From an uncultured Ignavibacteria bacterium (GTDB lineage: Bacteria > Bacteroidota > Ignavibacteria > Tepidaquicellales > Tepidaquicellaceae), in contig CALJIG010000043.1 in assembly GCA_937974175.1 (NCBI GenBank), positions 1 to 64,000 on the forward strand: a DNA stretch of 64,000 bases, written 5' to 3'. Below are positions 35,158 through 44,864 of this stretch, piece after piece. The translations under genes were made by a program, and so were the position numbers. Position 1 is the first letter of the stretch, and each line of letters starts with the position of its first letter. The notes beneath the pieces were generated by a model that saw nothing but the letters and a program-made list of their open reading frames with translations, did not search any database and was not told the origin of the DNA.

Positions 35158-36666
35158 ATGATTAAATTTATTCTAACAATTTGCATTTCCCTCACTTTTT
35201 TAAGTTCATATGCAAATTACTCTACTCCCGGAACAGGTAAAAAATGGGATTTAGATAGTCTTGTTGCAAACTCCTCAGGCAATGTTACATTTTCTGCCAA
35301 TACATATTTTGTAAATGACTCAATCAATATTACTGCCAGCGATACTATCTTCATTTCTAAAAATGCTACCTTGAAATTTGCACAAGGTGTATTCATTGAT
35401 ATATTCGGAGTTCTGAAAATTTCTCCTCCTGACTCTGTAAAAATCACTGCGGCAGATACATCTCTTAAATTTCTTGGATTAAAATTCGAAGACGGTGCAG
35501 ACGGCTCTTTTATAAAGAAAACAATTTTTGAATACGGTAATGCAATCAGAATGCTTGACTGCGATATTTTAATCGATAGCTGCATTATAAGAAACAACAA
35601 TCTAAACAGTAGTTTTTCATCAGGCGCAATTTCGTTCTTCCGTTCAAATTCAACTGTTTCAAACTGCAAAATATTTAATAACAGAGCAGCAGCATTTCAA
35701 AGTGGAGCTAACATAGCTTCTTCAGGGCAGATAATAAATAATTTGATTTATGATAACGTAACGGCTAACGGAAATACTCCGCAGATAAACTGGGGCGCTA
35801 CAAATGTTACACCTCCAATGGTAATTCGCGGAAATACCATCAGCGGAGGTTTGTATACTAATGCCGGAGGTATTTCATTCTTACCCATAGGCACGGCTAA
35901 TATTATCATTGAAAATAATATTATAAGAAAAAACCGTTACGGAATTGCATTTGCTGCTTCAACAATTACAGCTTATGTAAACAACAATATTATTGATTCG
36001 AACAATATTCAGGGTAGTCCGTCACTTGGTGGCAGCGGTATTAATTTTAACGCACCTAACCCTATGAATGTAATCTGTACACGAAATAAAATCCGCGGTA
36101 ACCTATGGGGAATAACTATCCAGGGAGGAGCAAAACCAAATTTAGGAAATATAGGCAACTCTGATACCACTGATATTGGTTTGAATCAATTGTATTGGAA
36201 TACAAACTCCGGTCAGATTTTCGATTTATACAATAACACTAAAGATTCGATAAAAGCTGAGAACAACTATTGGGGAACAACGAATCTGGATTCAGTAGAA
36301 GCGCACATATTTCATAAACCTGATTTAGACACACTCGGTCTTGTTGACTATCTTCCTATAAGAACCGTTACATCTGTCGGCTCAAATCCGGTATCACTTA
36401 TAAACGAATTTAAGCTATATAATGCATACCCGAATCCATTTAATCCGACTACTAATATTTCATTTGAAGTAGGAAGAAAGATGAATGTTGCTGTGAATAT
36501 TTATGATTTAACCGGAAAGCTTGTACAGACTTTATTTAATGGTGTAAGAGAAACGGGAAGATATGAAATACAGTTTAATGCTTCTATGCTTTCAAGCGGA
36601 GTGTACTTCTACAGAATTGAAGCTGATGGATTTACCGACACAAAGAAATTAATACTATTAAAATAA
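35158..36666 (+). CDS. Secreted right-handed parallel beta-helix protein with T9SS sorting tail
   Basis: The signal peptide MIKFILTICISLTFLSSYA is followed by Asn-rich rungs typical of right-handed beta-helices (IDSCIIRNNNL, VSNCKIFNNRA, IINNLIYDN, IIENNIIRKNRYGI, VNNNIIDSNNI) through about residue 400. The C-terminal AYPNPFNPTTNI...KKLILLK is a type A sorting domain, with Ala-Tyr replacing the usual Asn-Tyr. Probably a surface polysaccharide-binding or lyase-like protein; no catalytic residues can be assigned. It is followed 15 nt later by the MFS gene. Confidence 0.87.
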   Translation: MIKFILTICISLTFLSSYANYSTPGTGKKWDLDSLVANSSGNVTFSANTYFVNDSINITASDTIFISKNATLKFAQGVFIDIFGVLKISPPDSVKITAADTSLKFLGLKFEDGADGSFIKKTIFEYGNAIRMLDCDILIDSCIIRNNNLNSSFSSGAISFFRSNSTVSNCKIFNNRAAAFQSGANIASSGQIINNLIYDNVTANGNTPQINWGATNVTPPMVIRGNTISGGLYTNAGGISFLPIGTANIIIENNIIRKNRYGIAFAASTITAYVNNNIIDSNNIQGSPSLGGSGINFNAPNPMNVICTRNKIRGNLWGITIQGGAKPNLGNIGNSDTTDIGLNQLYWNTNSGQIFDLYNNTKDSIKAENNYWGTTNLDSVEAHIFHKPDLDTLGLVDYLPIRTVTSVGSNPVSLINEFKLYNAYPNPFNPTTNISFEVGRKMNVAVNIYDLTGKLVQTLFNGVRETGRYEIQFNASMLSSGVYFYRIEADGFTDTKKLILLK

Positions 36667-36681
36667 TCCGTTCAATCTTTA

Positions 36682-37902
36682 ATGGAAGATAAGAAAAAGG
36701 TTTTTGCCATAGTACTTGTGGCTGCATTAGGATATTTCGTTGATATTTATGATTTGATTCTGTTTAGTATAGTTCGTGTTGCTTCTTTAAAATCACTTGG
36801 CGTTCCCGATGTTCAAATGCTTGACACAGGAGTGTTACTTCTGAATATGCAGATGGGCGGAATGCTGGTTGGAGGAATTTTATGGGGAATACTCGGCGAT
36901 AAACGAGGCAGAATATCAGTTCTCTTCGGCTCAATTTTCTTATATTCATTAGCTAATATTTTAAACGGTTTCGTAACAAATGTTGAGATGTATGCTGTAC
37001 TCAGATTTATTGCCGGTGTCGGTCTCGCAGGAGAGTTAGGCGCCGGCATTACTTTAGTCAGTGAAGTGATGCCTAAAACAAAACGCGGATATGGAACAAT
37101 GGTTGTTGCTTCAATCGGAGTTATGGGCGCTGTAGCAGCAGCTTTGATTGTAGAGCTTACTGAATGGCGTACTTCGTATTTTATTGGCGGCGGTATGGGT
37201 ATTGCGATTTTAATTTTACGCTTTGGTGTCTATGAATCAGGTATGTATAACTCTATCAAAGAAGCATCCCATGTCGGCAAAGGAGAGTTTATAAAACTAT
37301 TTACAGATAAAGGCCGCTTCTTAAAATATCTCTATTGCATTTTGATAGGCCTTCCCCTTTGGTTCGTTGTAGGTATTTTAATAACATTTTCTCCTGAGTT
37401 TGGAAAAGCATTTGGAATAGCTGAACCAATTTCTGCAGGTAAATCTATAATGTTCTGCTATATTGGTTTAGTATTTGGAGATATTTTCAGCGGTACATTA
37501 AGCCAGGTTCTCAAATCTCGCAAGAAGGTTCTATATATTTTCCTCACTGCTACATTAGCATGTATTTGCATCTATCTTTTTTTAAACAGCACCAACACTT
37601 TTTATTTTTACACCGTGTGTGTTCTAATGGGAACAGCAGTGGGCTATTGGGTAATATTTGTCACAAATTCTTCAGAGCAGTTCGGAACAAATCTCAGATC
37701 TACTGTAACTACCACCGTACCGAATTTTATACGCGGCAGTGTTATTCCTCTTACGTTTTTATTTCAAACATTGAAACCGTCAATGGGAATAAAATACAGC
37801 GCATTTGCAATAGGAGTATTAACAATTGTTATCGCTATCTGGGCAACCAGTAAACTTGAAGAAACATACGGTAAGGATTTAGATTATACCGAAATAACAT
37901 AA
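36682..37902 (+). CDS. MFS transporter, sugar/aromatic-acid symporter type
   Basis: 406 residues with 12 hydrophobic segments and the MFS loop 2-3 signature GILWGILGDKRGRISVLFGS. The N-terminal ALGYFVDIYDLILFSI carries an Asp pair in helix 1, as in the AAHS/SHS symporter families. An arginine-containing helix 4 motif (LRFIAGVGLAGELGAG) is also present. Inner membrane. The substrate is unknown. It lies between a secreted beta-helix protein and lipoate ligase, with short gaps on both sides, so co-transcription is likely but a shared function is not evident. Confidence 0.88.
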   Translation: MEDKKKVFAIVLVAALGYFVDIYDLILFSIVRVASLKSLGVPDVQMLDTGVLLLNMQMGGMLVGGILWGILGDKRGRISVLFGSIFLYSLANILNGFVTNVEMYAVLRFIAGVGLAGELGAGITLVSEVMPKTKRGYGTMVVASIGVMGAVAAALIVELTEWRTSYFIGGGMGIAILILRFGVYESGMYNSIKEASHVGKGEFIKLFTDKGRFLKYLYCILIGLPLWFVVGILITFSPEFGKAFGIAEPISAGKSIMFCYIGLVFGDIFSGTLSQVLKSRKKVLYIFLTATLACICIYLFLNSTNTFYFYTVCVLMGTAVGYWVIFVTNSSEQFGTNLRSTVTTTVPNFIRGSVIPLTFLFQTLKPSMGIKYSAFAIGVLTIVIAIWATSKLEETYGKDLDYTEIT

Positions 37903-37916
37903 ATTATTTATATAGA

Positions 37917-38912
37917 ATGAAACTCATAAACAATAATCAGATAACCGATGCAACACTGAACCTTGCATTAGAAGAATGGGCAGTAAGAAATCTTGATTTA
38001 GAAAATGAAGACTATCTTCTTTTCTACATAAACAGAAATGCAATTATCATAGGCAAACATCAGAATACTATCGAAGAGATAAATTCAGAATATGTCAAAG
38101 AAAAAGACATTCAGGTAGTCCGCAGAATTTCCGGCGGCGGCACAGTTTACCATGATGACGGAAATTTAAACTTTAGCTTCCTTACAAAATTCTCTCAGGA
38201 TAGCATACACAACTTCAAAAAATTTACAGAACCTGTTGTAAAAACTCTCAACGAGCTTGGTGTAAAGGCAGAACTGAACGGAAGAAATGATATAACTGTC
38301 GACGGGAAAAAAATATCAGGTAATGCGCAGTTCTCCAATACAAAATCAATGTTCAGCCATGGTACGGTTTTGTTCAATTCAAATCTTGATGATGTAGTTG
38401 AAGCTTTAAACGTCAAGATAGATAAAATCGAAAGCAAAGGTATAAAATCCATACGCAGTCGTGTTGCCAATATATCTGAATATTTAAATGAAAATATGAG
38501 CATATTTGATTTCCGTGAAAAGCTGCTGAAATCTATCTTTGGTACAACTGAAAATTATCCTGTACTGAATCTTCGTGAAAGCCAGTGGAAAGAAGTTTAT
38601 GAACTTGCTAATTCAAAATACAGGAACTGGGATTGGAACTACGGGCGTTCGCCTGAATTCAACATACAAAAAATTAACCGCTTCGATTTTGGGCAGATAG
38701 ATGCGCGTATTGATATAAAAGACGGAGTCATCCAAAATATAAAAATATATGGTGACTTCTTAGCGCATGGCGATACAATAGAAGTTGAATCAAAATTAAT
38801 AGGTAAGAAATACAAAGAGGATGAAATGATTGATGCGTTAAAAGAGCTCGATATAAAACATCACATCGGAAATATCAGCAAAGAAGATTTTGTAAAGTTT
38901 CTTCTTGCTTAA
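37917..38912 (+). CDS. lplA: Lipoate-protein ligase A
   Basis: Attaches free lipoate to the E2 and GcvH proteins using ATP. The family motifs are complete: [19 protein letters not shown] (lipoate/AMP-binding loop), [17 protein letters not shown] with the catalytic Lys, and [13 protein letters not shown]-terminal accessory domain (about 245-331) is present, as in full-length E. coli-type LplA. It begins 14 nt after the MFS gene. The stop overlaps the stop of the convergent minus-strand gene by 4 nt. Confidence 0.93.
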   Translation: MKLINNNQITDATLNLALEEWAVRNLDLENEDYLLFYINRNAIIIGKHQNTIEEINSEYVKEKDIQVVRRISGGGTVYHDDGNLNFSFLTKFSQDSIHNFKKFTEPVVKTLNELGVKAELNGRNDITVDGKKISGNAQFSNTKSMFSHGTVLFNSNLDDVVEALNVKIDKIESKGIKSIRSRVANISEYLNENMSIFDFREKLLKSIFGTTENYPVLNLRESQWKEVYELANSKYRNWDWNYGRSPEFNIQKINRFDFGQIDARIDIKDGVIQNIKIYGDFLAHGDTIEVESKLIGKKYKEDEMIDALKELDIKHHIGNISKEDFVKFLLA

Positions 38913-39208
38913 CCTCTCAATTTTCTTAATATGTCATCGGACATTTTTTCAGAATAAGCGCCATAGCTTGTTACTAAAACTCCTTTCACACCCGATTTAG
39001 ATTCTATTGCATAAACTGTTGATTCATCATCGGGATTTGAATCACCTTCGTATCTGTATATTGCAGTAATCTCAAAATCATCTGCTCCAAACTTTCCTTC
39101 ATGGCAAACGAGACAATTTTCTTCCAAGTTAAAATCTGTTGTAAAGCCCTGCTCTTTTAATTTATCGAGAGCTTCTTTTGCATTGGCGTAATAAACTTTA
39201 GGTTTCAT
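38909..39208 (-). CDS. Small conserved Bacteroidota protein (about 100 aa)
   Basis: A 99-residue acidic protein with [45 protein letters not shown] and [21 protein letters not shown]. It matches a short family common in Bacteroidota that is often mislabelled phosphoribosylpyrophosphate synthetase; no such catalytic domain is present. Function unknown. Its start overlaps the end of the truncated haemoglobin gene by 11 nt, making it the last gene of a four-gene unit (YjbR-like, cupin, globin, this one). Confidence 0.8.
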   Translation of the reverse strand: MKPKVYYANAKEALDKLKEQGFTTDFNLEENCLVCHEGKFGADDFEITAIYRYEGDSNPDDESTVYAIESKSGVKGVLVTSYGAYSEKMSDDILRKLRG

Positions 39209-39593
39209 TATTTATTAATGAGATTTTTGAGTTAAGTTTACTTTGCATCAGTTTAGCAATCGTTTCTGCTTTTACGATTGCTTCTGCAGCTTTTTCTCCT
39301 ATGAAATTTTCATTTACAGTTGCCTTCCATAGTTCCAGCCATCTTTCAAAATGTACCGGTTCAAGCTTCGATAATTTGTCAAGCTCGATGTGCTTATTCA
39401 TTGGATTTCCTTTGTAAGAAGCTTTTCCCAAAAGCACAGTTTCCCAGAATGAAACCATAATAGGAATATGTACTTCCCACTCAAAGTTTACAACAATTGT
39501 AAAGAATCTTCCCAGTAATTCATCGATAATTACTTTCTGATAAAACTCATCTACAAGGAATTCAATGTCATTTACATTTTCTATATCTTTCAT
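39198..39593 (-). CDS. Group III truncated haemoglobin
   Basis: 131 residues with the group III pattern: [18 protein letters not shown] at the N-terminus, [23 protein letters not shown] (with a distal-side Trp), and the proximal haem ligand in [12 protein letters not shown]. Group III globins bind O2, NO or peroxide; the physiological role is uncertain. It lies 3 nt after the cupin and overlaps the following gene, so it sits in the middle of a compact operon. Confidence 0.92.
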   Translation of the reverse strand: MKDIENVNDIEFLVDEFYQKVIIDELLGRFFTIVVNFEWEVHIPIMVSFWETVLLGKASYKGNPMNKHIELDKLSKLEPVHFERWLELWKATVNENFIGEKAAEAIVKAETIAKLMQSKLNSKISLINNET

Positions 39594-39596
39594 AAT

Positions 39597-39893
39597 TTAT
39601 CCTTGTGTAAGTAAACATAAGCTATCCTGTAAAGCTTCAACTGAATGCAAAGTGTTCACGGGAATATTAACTTCATCATATTGCCCAAGCTTAACTTTTT
39701 TCTCACCTTCTGAATAAATTACTTCCCCCTTAAGAACTGTAAGCTTTGACGGCATGTGTGCCTGATGCTCTTTCAGTTTCATTCCGGCCTTGAAGCCGAT
39801 TGCCAGCACTCTGAAATGCTCGCCTGAATGTAATGCCTTTGCTACAGGATGCTCAGATGTAACTAACTGCTCAAAAATCTCTTTAATTATCAT
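39597..39893 (-). CDS. Small cupin-domain protein
   Basis: A single 98-residue cupin barrel. Motif 1 reads GMKLKEHQAHMPSKLTVLKGEV, with fewer metal-ligand His than a typical enzyme cupin. Motif 2 reads YDEVNIPVNTLHSVEAL. Its ATG overlaps the TGA of the YjbR-like gene (ATGA) and it runs into the globin gene with a 3-nt gap. Binding or sensing is more likely than catalysis; the operon suggests a role connected to gas or redox handling. Confidence 0.85.
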   Translation of the reverse strand: MIIKEIFEQLVTSEHPVAKALHSGEHFRVLAIGFKAGMKLKEHQAHMPSKLTVLKGEVIYSEGEKKVKLGQYDEVNIPVNTLHSVEALQDSLCLLTQG

Positions 39894-40240
39894 AACTTCT
39901 CTTTTTCCTTTTTAGTTTGCCTCTTATTTTTAATTACAGCTTTTGTATAAGCGGATTGTAAAGCACTTTTAAATATAGATTTTTTAACTTTCTTCAGGTC
40001 GAACATCGTTGCTCCTTTGCTTCCCCAAAATCCCTTAACAGGAAAAATTACATTATTATCATCTGAAGTAAATACAGACTGTTCAAGCTCTGGTAAAATT
40101 AACATGGCCTGATTTTTAACAGTATGGAAAGTCATAAATATCTTTCCATTAATTCTAAATGACGGTTTTTCAAAGTGCGGCTCCTCGGTTACATCAGGGA
40201 AAGCCAGGGCAAGTTTTCTGCATGTTTCAAAATCGACCAT
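39890..40240 (-). CDS. MmcQ/YjbR family protein
   Basis: 116 residues with the YjbR-type layout: CRKLALAFPDVTEEPHFEKPSFRINGKIFMTF, a middle strand pair, and GFWGSKGATMFDLKKVKKSIFKSALQSAYTKAV. The C-terminal 12 residues are almost all Lys, Glu and Arg. The family has a CyaY-like fold often listed as DNA-binding, without proof of function. It is the first gene of the YjbR-cupin-globin-38909 run and couples to the cupin by an ATGA overlap. Confidence 0.87.
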   Translation of the reverse strand: MVDFETCRKLALAFPDVTEEPHFEKPSFRINGKIFMTFHTVKNQAMLILPELEQSVFTSDDNNVIFPVKGFWGSKGATMFDLKKVKKSIFKSALQSAYTKAVIKNKRQTKKEKEKL

Positions 40241-40315
40241 AACAGGTATACAGAATTATATACAGATGAATTCTCCGCCGTAATTACCGGCGGAGATTAT
40301 ATGAATGAATTGTTT

Positions 40316-40861
40316 TTACGGAAGCATTACTGCAGCGGAAATAACTGTCGTCCAGAGACCGTTTTTATCGCCTTCTGCTGATTGTGTTACGTTGAATGTT
40401 TTAAATATTTTTCCGCTTTGCTTGTAAACATTCTCTCTTTCGTTCCAAGCTGTTTCAGAATCAAACTCAACACCTAATGTAGTTGCAAGCATAGTAGCAG
40501 CTAAGTCTTCAGCATATTCACCGGCAACTTTTTCAGGCTCGCCGAAAGGATGATGCTCTGAAATATATCCGTAATGACTGTCATCAGATGGAAGCGCTAC
40601 TCCAATGGAGGTTGCAATAAGTCTGTTCGGCTCATTAGTAAAGTTTCTTGCCATAACGCAGAAAGTAATTGAACCCGGTTCAAGCAATTGATTAGCTTGC
40701 TCCCTGGTAATTCTTTTGCATCCTGAAGGATAAATACTTGATACCATAACAAGATTGCATTTTTCAATCCCTGCCTGTCTCAACGCTAATTCGAATGACT
40801 GTAAATAGTCTTTGTGTCGCCCGACACCTTTTGTAAAAAATATTTTAGTTGGCTTGAACAA
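40316..40861 (-). CDS. Pyruvoyl-dependent arginine decarboxylase
   Basis: Converts arginine to agmatine. The family sequence is clear: [25 protein letters not shown], the self-cleavage region [14 protein letters not shown] (the Ser-Ser bond that yields the pyruvoyl group), [10 protein letters not shown] and [24 protein letters not shown]. Length 181 is normal. The start is a TTG at 40859-40861; the conserved N-terminus leaves no room for a later ATG. No polyamine gene follows directly, but arginine/ornithine genes lie about 9-12 kb away. Confidence 0.92.
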   Translation of the reverse strand: MFKPTKIFFTKGVGRHKDYLQSFELALRQAGIEKCNLVMVSSIYPSGCKRITREQANQLLEPGSITFCVMARNFTNEPNRLIATSIGVALPSDDSHYGYISEHHPFGEPEKVAGEYAEDLAATMLATTLGVEFDSETAWNERENVYKQSGKIFKTFNVTQSAEGDKNGLWTTVISAAVMLP

Positions 40862-40950
40862 TTTATCGCTCTCCCTTGTGTTTGCTTATTGTGAAATGTT
40901 GTAATTTAATAAAAATAAATAACAGATATTATAAAGATTGTATTACTTTT

Positions 40951-42147
40951 TTAGTTAACTTTCAGGAATTTTCTCTTCCCGACTTTCATAGTAAAGCTCT
41001 TGTCTTTTCCTATAACTGCATTCACATCGCTTACTTTTTCACCGTCTATGCTTACTGCTGATGCTTCAATGAGTTTTCGCGCAGCTGAATTTGAATCAGC
41101 CATTTTATTGCTCACCATTAGATTTATAAGCTTAACATCTTCATCAAGTTTTATTTCCGGTATATCATCCGGAATTTCCTTCTTAATAAATATCTTATCA
41201 AACTCCTCTATTGAATTCTTTGCTGTGTCTTCATCATAATAAAGCTTCACTATTTCATAACCAAGTTTTCTTTTATAATCTCTCGGACTTTCAGTTATCT
41301 TATCTTTAATATCATTTAATTCATCTACGGATATTTGCGTACCAAGTTCAAAATACTTGTAAATTAATGCATCGGGTATTCTCATAGTCTTACCGAAGAT
41401 ATCTTTCGGGTCTTCGCTGATACCAATTGCATTATCAAGAGACTTGCTCATTTTCTCACTGCCGTCAATACCTTCAAGCAATGGCATTGTAATAACACAT
41501 TGCGGCTCTTTGCCGTATCTTTTCTGTACGTCTCTGCCTACAAGGTTATTAAATTTCTGGTCTGTGCCGCCAAGCTCAACATCGGAATTTATTGCATAGG
41601 AATCATATCCCTGCATAAGAGGATAAAGCATTTCGTGAAATGCTATTTCTGCCTGCTCATTAAGTCTGTTTGTAAAATCATCTCTCTCTAAAATTCTCTG
41701 CACTGTAAACTTAGACATAAGTTGTATAAGCTGCTTAAGGTCAAGTTTCGAAAGCCATTCAGAATTATAAACAATTTTTGTTTTGCTCTTATCTAGTATT
41801 TTTGTAGCCTGTTCGTAGTACGATTTTCCATTCTCAATGGCTTCTTCATGGGTAAGCTGTGGTCGTGTCTTCTTTTTTCCTGTAGGATCACCAATCATTC
41901 CTGTATAATCCCCTATAATCAAAATCGCAGTATGACCAAGCTCCTGAAACTGTCTTAGCTTATTCAATACAACAGCATGTCCTATATGTAAATCAGGACG
42001 CGACGGGTCAGCGCCAAGCTTTATAATTAACGGAGTTTTTTTAGCAATGGATTTCTCAATTTTTTTTACCAGCTCATCCTCAGGAATAATTTCAACTGTT
42101 CCGCGCTTTATTACATCTAACTGTTCGTTTAAAGAAGGAAAATTCAT
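40951..42147 (-). CDS. tyrS: Tyrosyl-tRNA synthetase
   Basis: Class I synthetase charging tRNA-Tyr. The HIGH box is DLHIGHAVVLNKL (about residue 53), the tyrosine-specific region includes YDSYAINSDVELGGTDQKFN, and the KMSKS box is GSEKMSKSLD (about residue 232). The C-terminal 60 residues form an S4 RNA-binding domain (AARKLIEASAVSIDGEKV). At 398 residues it is of the shorter TyrZ-like type. It begins directly after the smpB stop, so the two form an operon. Confidence 0.95.
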   Translation of the reverse strand: MNFPSLNEQLDVIKRGTVEIIPEDELVKKIEKSIAKKTPLIIKLGADPSRPDLHIGHAVVLNKLRQFQELGHTAILIIGDYTGMIGDPTGKKKTRPQLTHEEAIENGKSYYEQATKILDKSKTKIVYNSEWLSKLDLKQLIQLMSKFTVQRILERDDFTNRLNEQAEIAFHEMLYPLMQGYDSYAINSDVELGGTDQKFNNLVGRDVQKRYGKEPQCVITMPLLEGIDGSEKMSKSLDNAIGISEDPKDIFGKTMRIPDALIYKYFELGTQISVDELNDIKDKITESPRDYKRKLGYEIVKLYYDEDTAKNSIEEFDKIFIKKEIPDDIPEIKLDEDVKLINLMVSNKMADSNSAARKLIEASAVSIDGEKVSDVNAVIGKDKSFTMKVGKRKFLKVN

Positions 42148-42603
42148 TTATAGTTTAATTCTCTTTAATTTCAGATCTGTTTCTCTTTGTTTTATTGACT
42201 CACGCTTATCGTAAAGTTTTTTACCTCTTCCGATACCGAGTTCAACTTTAACTTTAGAATTTTTAAAATACATCTTCAAAGGAATAAGTGTCAATCCTTT
42301 TTCTGTTAATGCTTCCTTTATCTTTTTAATCTCTTTTTTATTAAGAAGAAGCTTTCTGTTCCTATCCGGAATATGATTATTTATATTACCGTATTTGTAC
42401 TCATTGATATTAGCGCCAATTAGAAATACTTCATCTTTGATAACTCTTGCATACGATTCAACAATACTAACCTTTGCTTCACGAAGCGATTTTACTTCCG
42501 TTCCTTCAAGAGAAATTCCTGCTTCATATTTATCCAGTATAGCGTACTCGAAATTAGCTTTACGGTTATTGGTAATTATTTTAATTTTATCGGTGTCAGA
42601 CAT
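42148..42603 (-). CDS. smpB: SsrA-binding protein SmpB
   Basis: Delivers tmRNA to stalled ribosomes. Family landmarks are NRKANFEYAILDKYEAGISLEGTEVKSLRE, VFLIGANINEYKYGN, LTLIPLKMYFKNSKVKVELGIGRGKKLYDKRE and the basic C-terminal tail ending KRIKL. Length 151 is usual. The stop abuts the tyrS start without a gap. The tmRNA gene itself is not in the window. Confidence 0.96.
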   Translation of the reverse strand: MSDTDKIKIITNNRKANFEYAILDKYEAGISLEGTEVKSLREAKVSIVESYARVIKDEVFLIGANINEYKYGNINNHIPDRNRKLLLNKKEIKKIKEALTEKGLTLIPLKMYFKNSKVKVELGIGRGKKLYDKRESIKQRETDLKLKRIKL

Positions 42604-42714
42604 TTGGGCATAATTTTTACTGTATGACTATTATTCTAATTGGGAATAAAAATTGACAGGTTAATGAAATTACCCATATTTAAGAGTTTAATCAATTTAT
42701 AAATAATTACTATA

Positions 42715-43353
42715 ATGAAAGTTTTCCAGATACCCGTAACACCGTTTGTTATGAACTGCTACATCTACTTTGATGAAAATACAAAAGAAGGTGTTATCTT
42801 CGATCCTGCTGCATATACTCCTGATGAAGAGAATCAAATCAAAAAAATCATAGAAGATAACGGCATAAAGATAAAATACATTATCAATACTCACGGGCAT
42901 ATCGACCACATTCTTGGTAATAAATTTGCCAAGGACTATTTCAACGTTCCGATTTTAATGAATGAAAAGGATATGCCATTCTATGACAAAGTTCTGAACC
43001 ATGGAAAACTGTACGGACTTGACTTCCCTGCTCCTCCGCCTGTTGATGAATTCATTAACGAAAACAGTAAAATACAGGTAGGCGATATTGAATTCAAAAT
43101 TCTCCATACGCCGGGTCACTCGCCGGGAAGCCTTACATTTATAGATGATACAAATAAAAATATATTCTGTGGCGATGTGATTTTTAAAGATTCAATTGGC
43201 AGAACTGATCTTCCGTTTGGGGATTATGATGAGCTGATGAACTCAATCAATAATGTTTTATTGCCTTCAGTTCAGGATGATTATACATTGCATCCCGGAC
43301 ACATGGAGATAACTACAGTGGGCAGAGAAAAAGAACTTAATCCTTTTCTCTGA
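42715..43353 (+). CDS. MBL-fold metallo-hydrolase (glyoxalase II-like)
   Basis: A 212-residue binuclear-metal hydrolase. Metal ligands are visible in NTHGHIDHILG, TPGHSPGSLTF, FCGDVIFKDSIGRTDLPFGD and LHPGH. It belongs to the GloB/YcbL branch, which hydrolyses thioesters or related substrates. It lacks the C-terminal glyoxalase II domain that binds glutathione, so a bacillithiol-linked substrate is possible in this bshC-carrying genome; that is inference. Cytoplasmic, single gene, divergent from smpB. Confidence 0.9.
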   Translation: MKVFQIPVTPFVMNCYIYFDENTKEGVIFDPAAYTPDEENQIKKIIEDNGIKIKYIINTHGHIDHILGNKFAKDYFNVPILMNEKDMPFYDKVLNHGKLYGLDFPAPPPVDEFINENSKIQVGDIEFKILHTPGHSPGSLTFIDDTNKNIFCGDVIFKDSIGRTDLPFGDYDELMNSINNVLLPSVQDDYTLHPGHMEITTVGREKELNPFL

Positions 43354-43378
43354 CCATAATAATTCTTAGTATTAGTTC

Positions 43379-43900
43379 TTAATTATTTACTTTGAAGTTC
43401 TTTGCAATCTTATCAAAATCTTTTTCAGCAGCCGGATAATTTGCTATAGTCGTAATGAATCTCAGCATATAAGTATAATTCTGCTTATCGGTATTTTGCG
43501 TTCTGTAATAAAAAATCTTTTCGCCGAACTCACTGTCCTTATAAACTGCGCTTCTTCCTTCAGCGTGCTCTGAAGTGAAATTAGTATAATCACCGCTTCT
43601 TTTTGGAATGTTCAGTGTCATATCTTTTTCAAGTGTGTAAATCAAATCGTCAAGACTTTTTACAGATTCAACTTTGAAAGCAAGCAGCATAATTGCATCC
43701 TTGCCGTCTTTTTTATCGAACGTATAAGATATAGCATCTTTGTTTGTAGTCTCTTCTGTTTTAGATTTCTTCCAGTCAGAGCCGAGAGAGATCTTGAATG
43801 CATAATTATTATCCGAAATATCTGACGACGTCTGCGCGTAAATATTTTGGATAAAAATTAACGAGAGAAGAAACGTAAATGTAACTAGAACTTTTTTCAT
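43379..43900 (-). CDS. Exported PsbP/DUF1795-like protein
   Basis: The signal peptide MKKVLVTFTFLLSLIFIQNIYA leads into a 150-residue domain with YAFKISLGSDWKKSKTEET, DAIMLLAFKVESVKSLDDLI and a final YPAAEKDFDKIAKNFKVNN. This is the alternating pattern of PsbP-like / DUF1795 lipoprotein domains; the assignment is by general resemblance. AGGAG lies 7 nt before the ATG, one of the clearer Shine-Dalgarno sites here. Periplasmic. It follows the M48 protease gene with a 43-nt gap. Confidence 0.75.
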   Translation of the reverse strand: MKKVLVTFTFLLSLIFIQNIYAQTSSDISDNNYAFKISLGSDWKKSKTEETTNKDAISYTFDKKDGKDAIMLLAFKVESVKSLDDLIYTLEKDMTLNIPKRSGDYTNFTSEHAEGRSAVYKDSEFGEKIFYYRTQNTDKQNYTYMLRFITTIANYPAAEKDFDKIAKNFKVNN

Positions 43901-43943
43901 GAAAATCTCCTATGTGAAATTGAGTATATTGTTATAAAAATTG

Positions 43944-44798
43944 TTATTGTAATTTTGCTTTTATTTCCTGATATCTTTCCGGATACAATCCTTTGGTTGA
44001 ATCAGGTCTTGGCTTTATATTGTTTAACTCTTCAAATACGTTATCGATTCTATCCTGTGGTAACGGATGTGTTGCAAATAATCTGTCTAAACTTCCCGGT
44101 GACTGTCCTTTTTTTCTTTGTTCCTCCCGGATTTTATCAAAGAAGAAAATTATACTGCCGGGATAATACCGTGATGAACGTAAATATTTAATTGAGTAAT
44201 CATCTGCTTCCGTTTCATCTGAACGGCTGTTTGCGAGAAATCCTAAACCGACAAAAAGATTAGCAGCTATTTCCGCAAACTGATTCGGATTGCTTCCTAG
44301 TACCAATGAAAGAATAGTGCTTACGCCATAATACGATGTAAGTCTTTGAGTCATGTGCCTTCTTTCAGCATGGGCTATTTCATGCGCCATAACACCTGCA
44401 AGCGCTGCTTCGCTATCAAGAAATTTTATCAAGCCTGTATAAATGTAAATATATCCGCCGGGTATACAGAAAGCATTCACAGTACTGTCATCTTGAACAA
44501 CATCGAACTTATAAGGAAAAACATTTTTATATTGTATTAACGATGAACTGTTAAGTATGTTTCTTCCTATTCCGCTCACATAACTTCTTACATCATCGTG
44601 ACCTTCCATTATAGGATAGTTCTGCCTGTCTGCTCTTATCTGTACATCAAGATCTTTTCCAATGCTAACATCATCACTCACTGAAAATAAATTTGCTCCG
44701 CAGCTGTAGAATACCGAAAAAGTGCATAGTGTTATAAAAGAAATTATTAAGTAAGAAAGGTTGTGGTTTAGTTTTAATTTCGTAATTATTTTCTTCAT
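43944..44798 (-). CDS. M48-family metalloprotease lipoprotein
   Basis: A periplasmic Zn protease of the LoiP/BepA type that checks outer-membrane proteins. It has a signal with lipobox Cys (FSVFYSCGANL), the Zn motif HEIAHAERRH and the third ligand Glu in RSDETEADDYSIKYL. The family closing ATHPLPQDRIDNV is also present. Length 284, without the TPR domain of full BepA. The start at 44798 leaves a rather long basic N-region before the hydrophobic core. Confidence 0.9.
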   Translation of the reverse strand: MKKIITKLKLNHNLSYLIISFITLCTFSVFYSCGANLFSVSDDVSIGKDLDVQIRADRQNYPIMEGHDDVRSYVSGIGRNILNSSSLIQYKNVFPYKFDVVQDDSTVNAFCIPGGYIYIYTGLIKFLDSEAALAGVMAHEIAHAERRHMTQRLTSYYGVSTILSLVLGSNPNQFAEIAANLFVGLGFLANSRSDETEADDYSIKYLRSSRYYPGSIIFFFDKIREEQRKKGQSPGSLDRLFATHPLPQDRIDNVFEELNNIKPRPDSTKGLYPERYQEIKAKLQ

Positions 44799-44864
44799 AA
44801 TAGATTCCTATTTATTATATCCATTTAAACTGAAATTGTTCCTTTTAAATTTCAGTATTACTTA

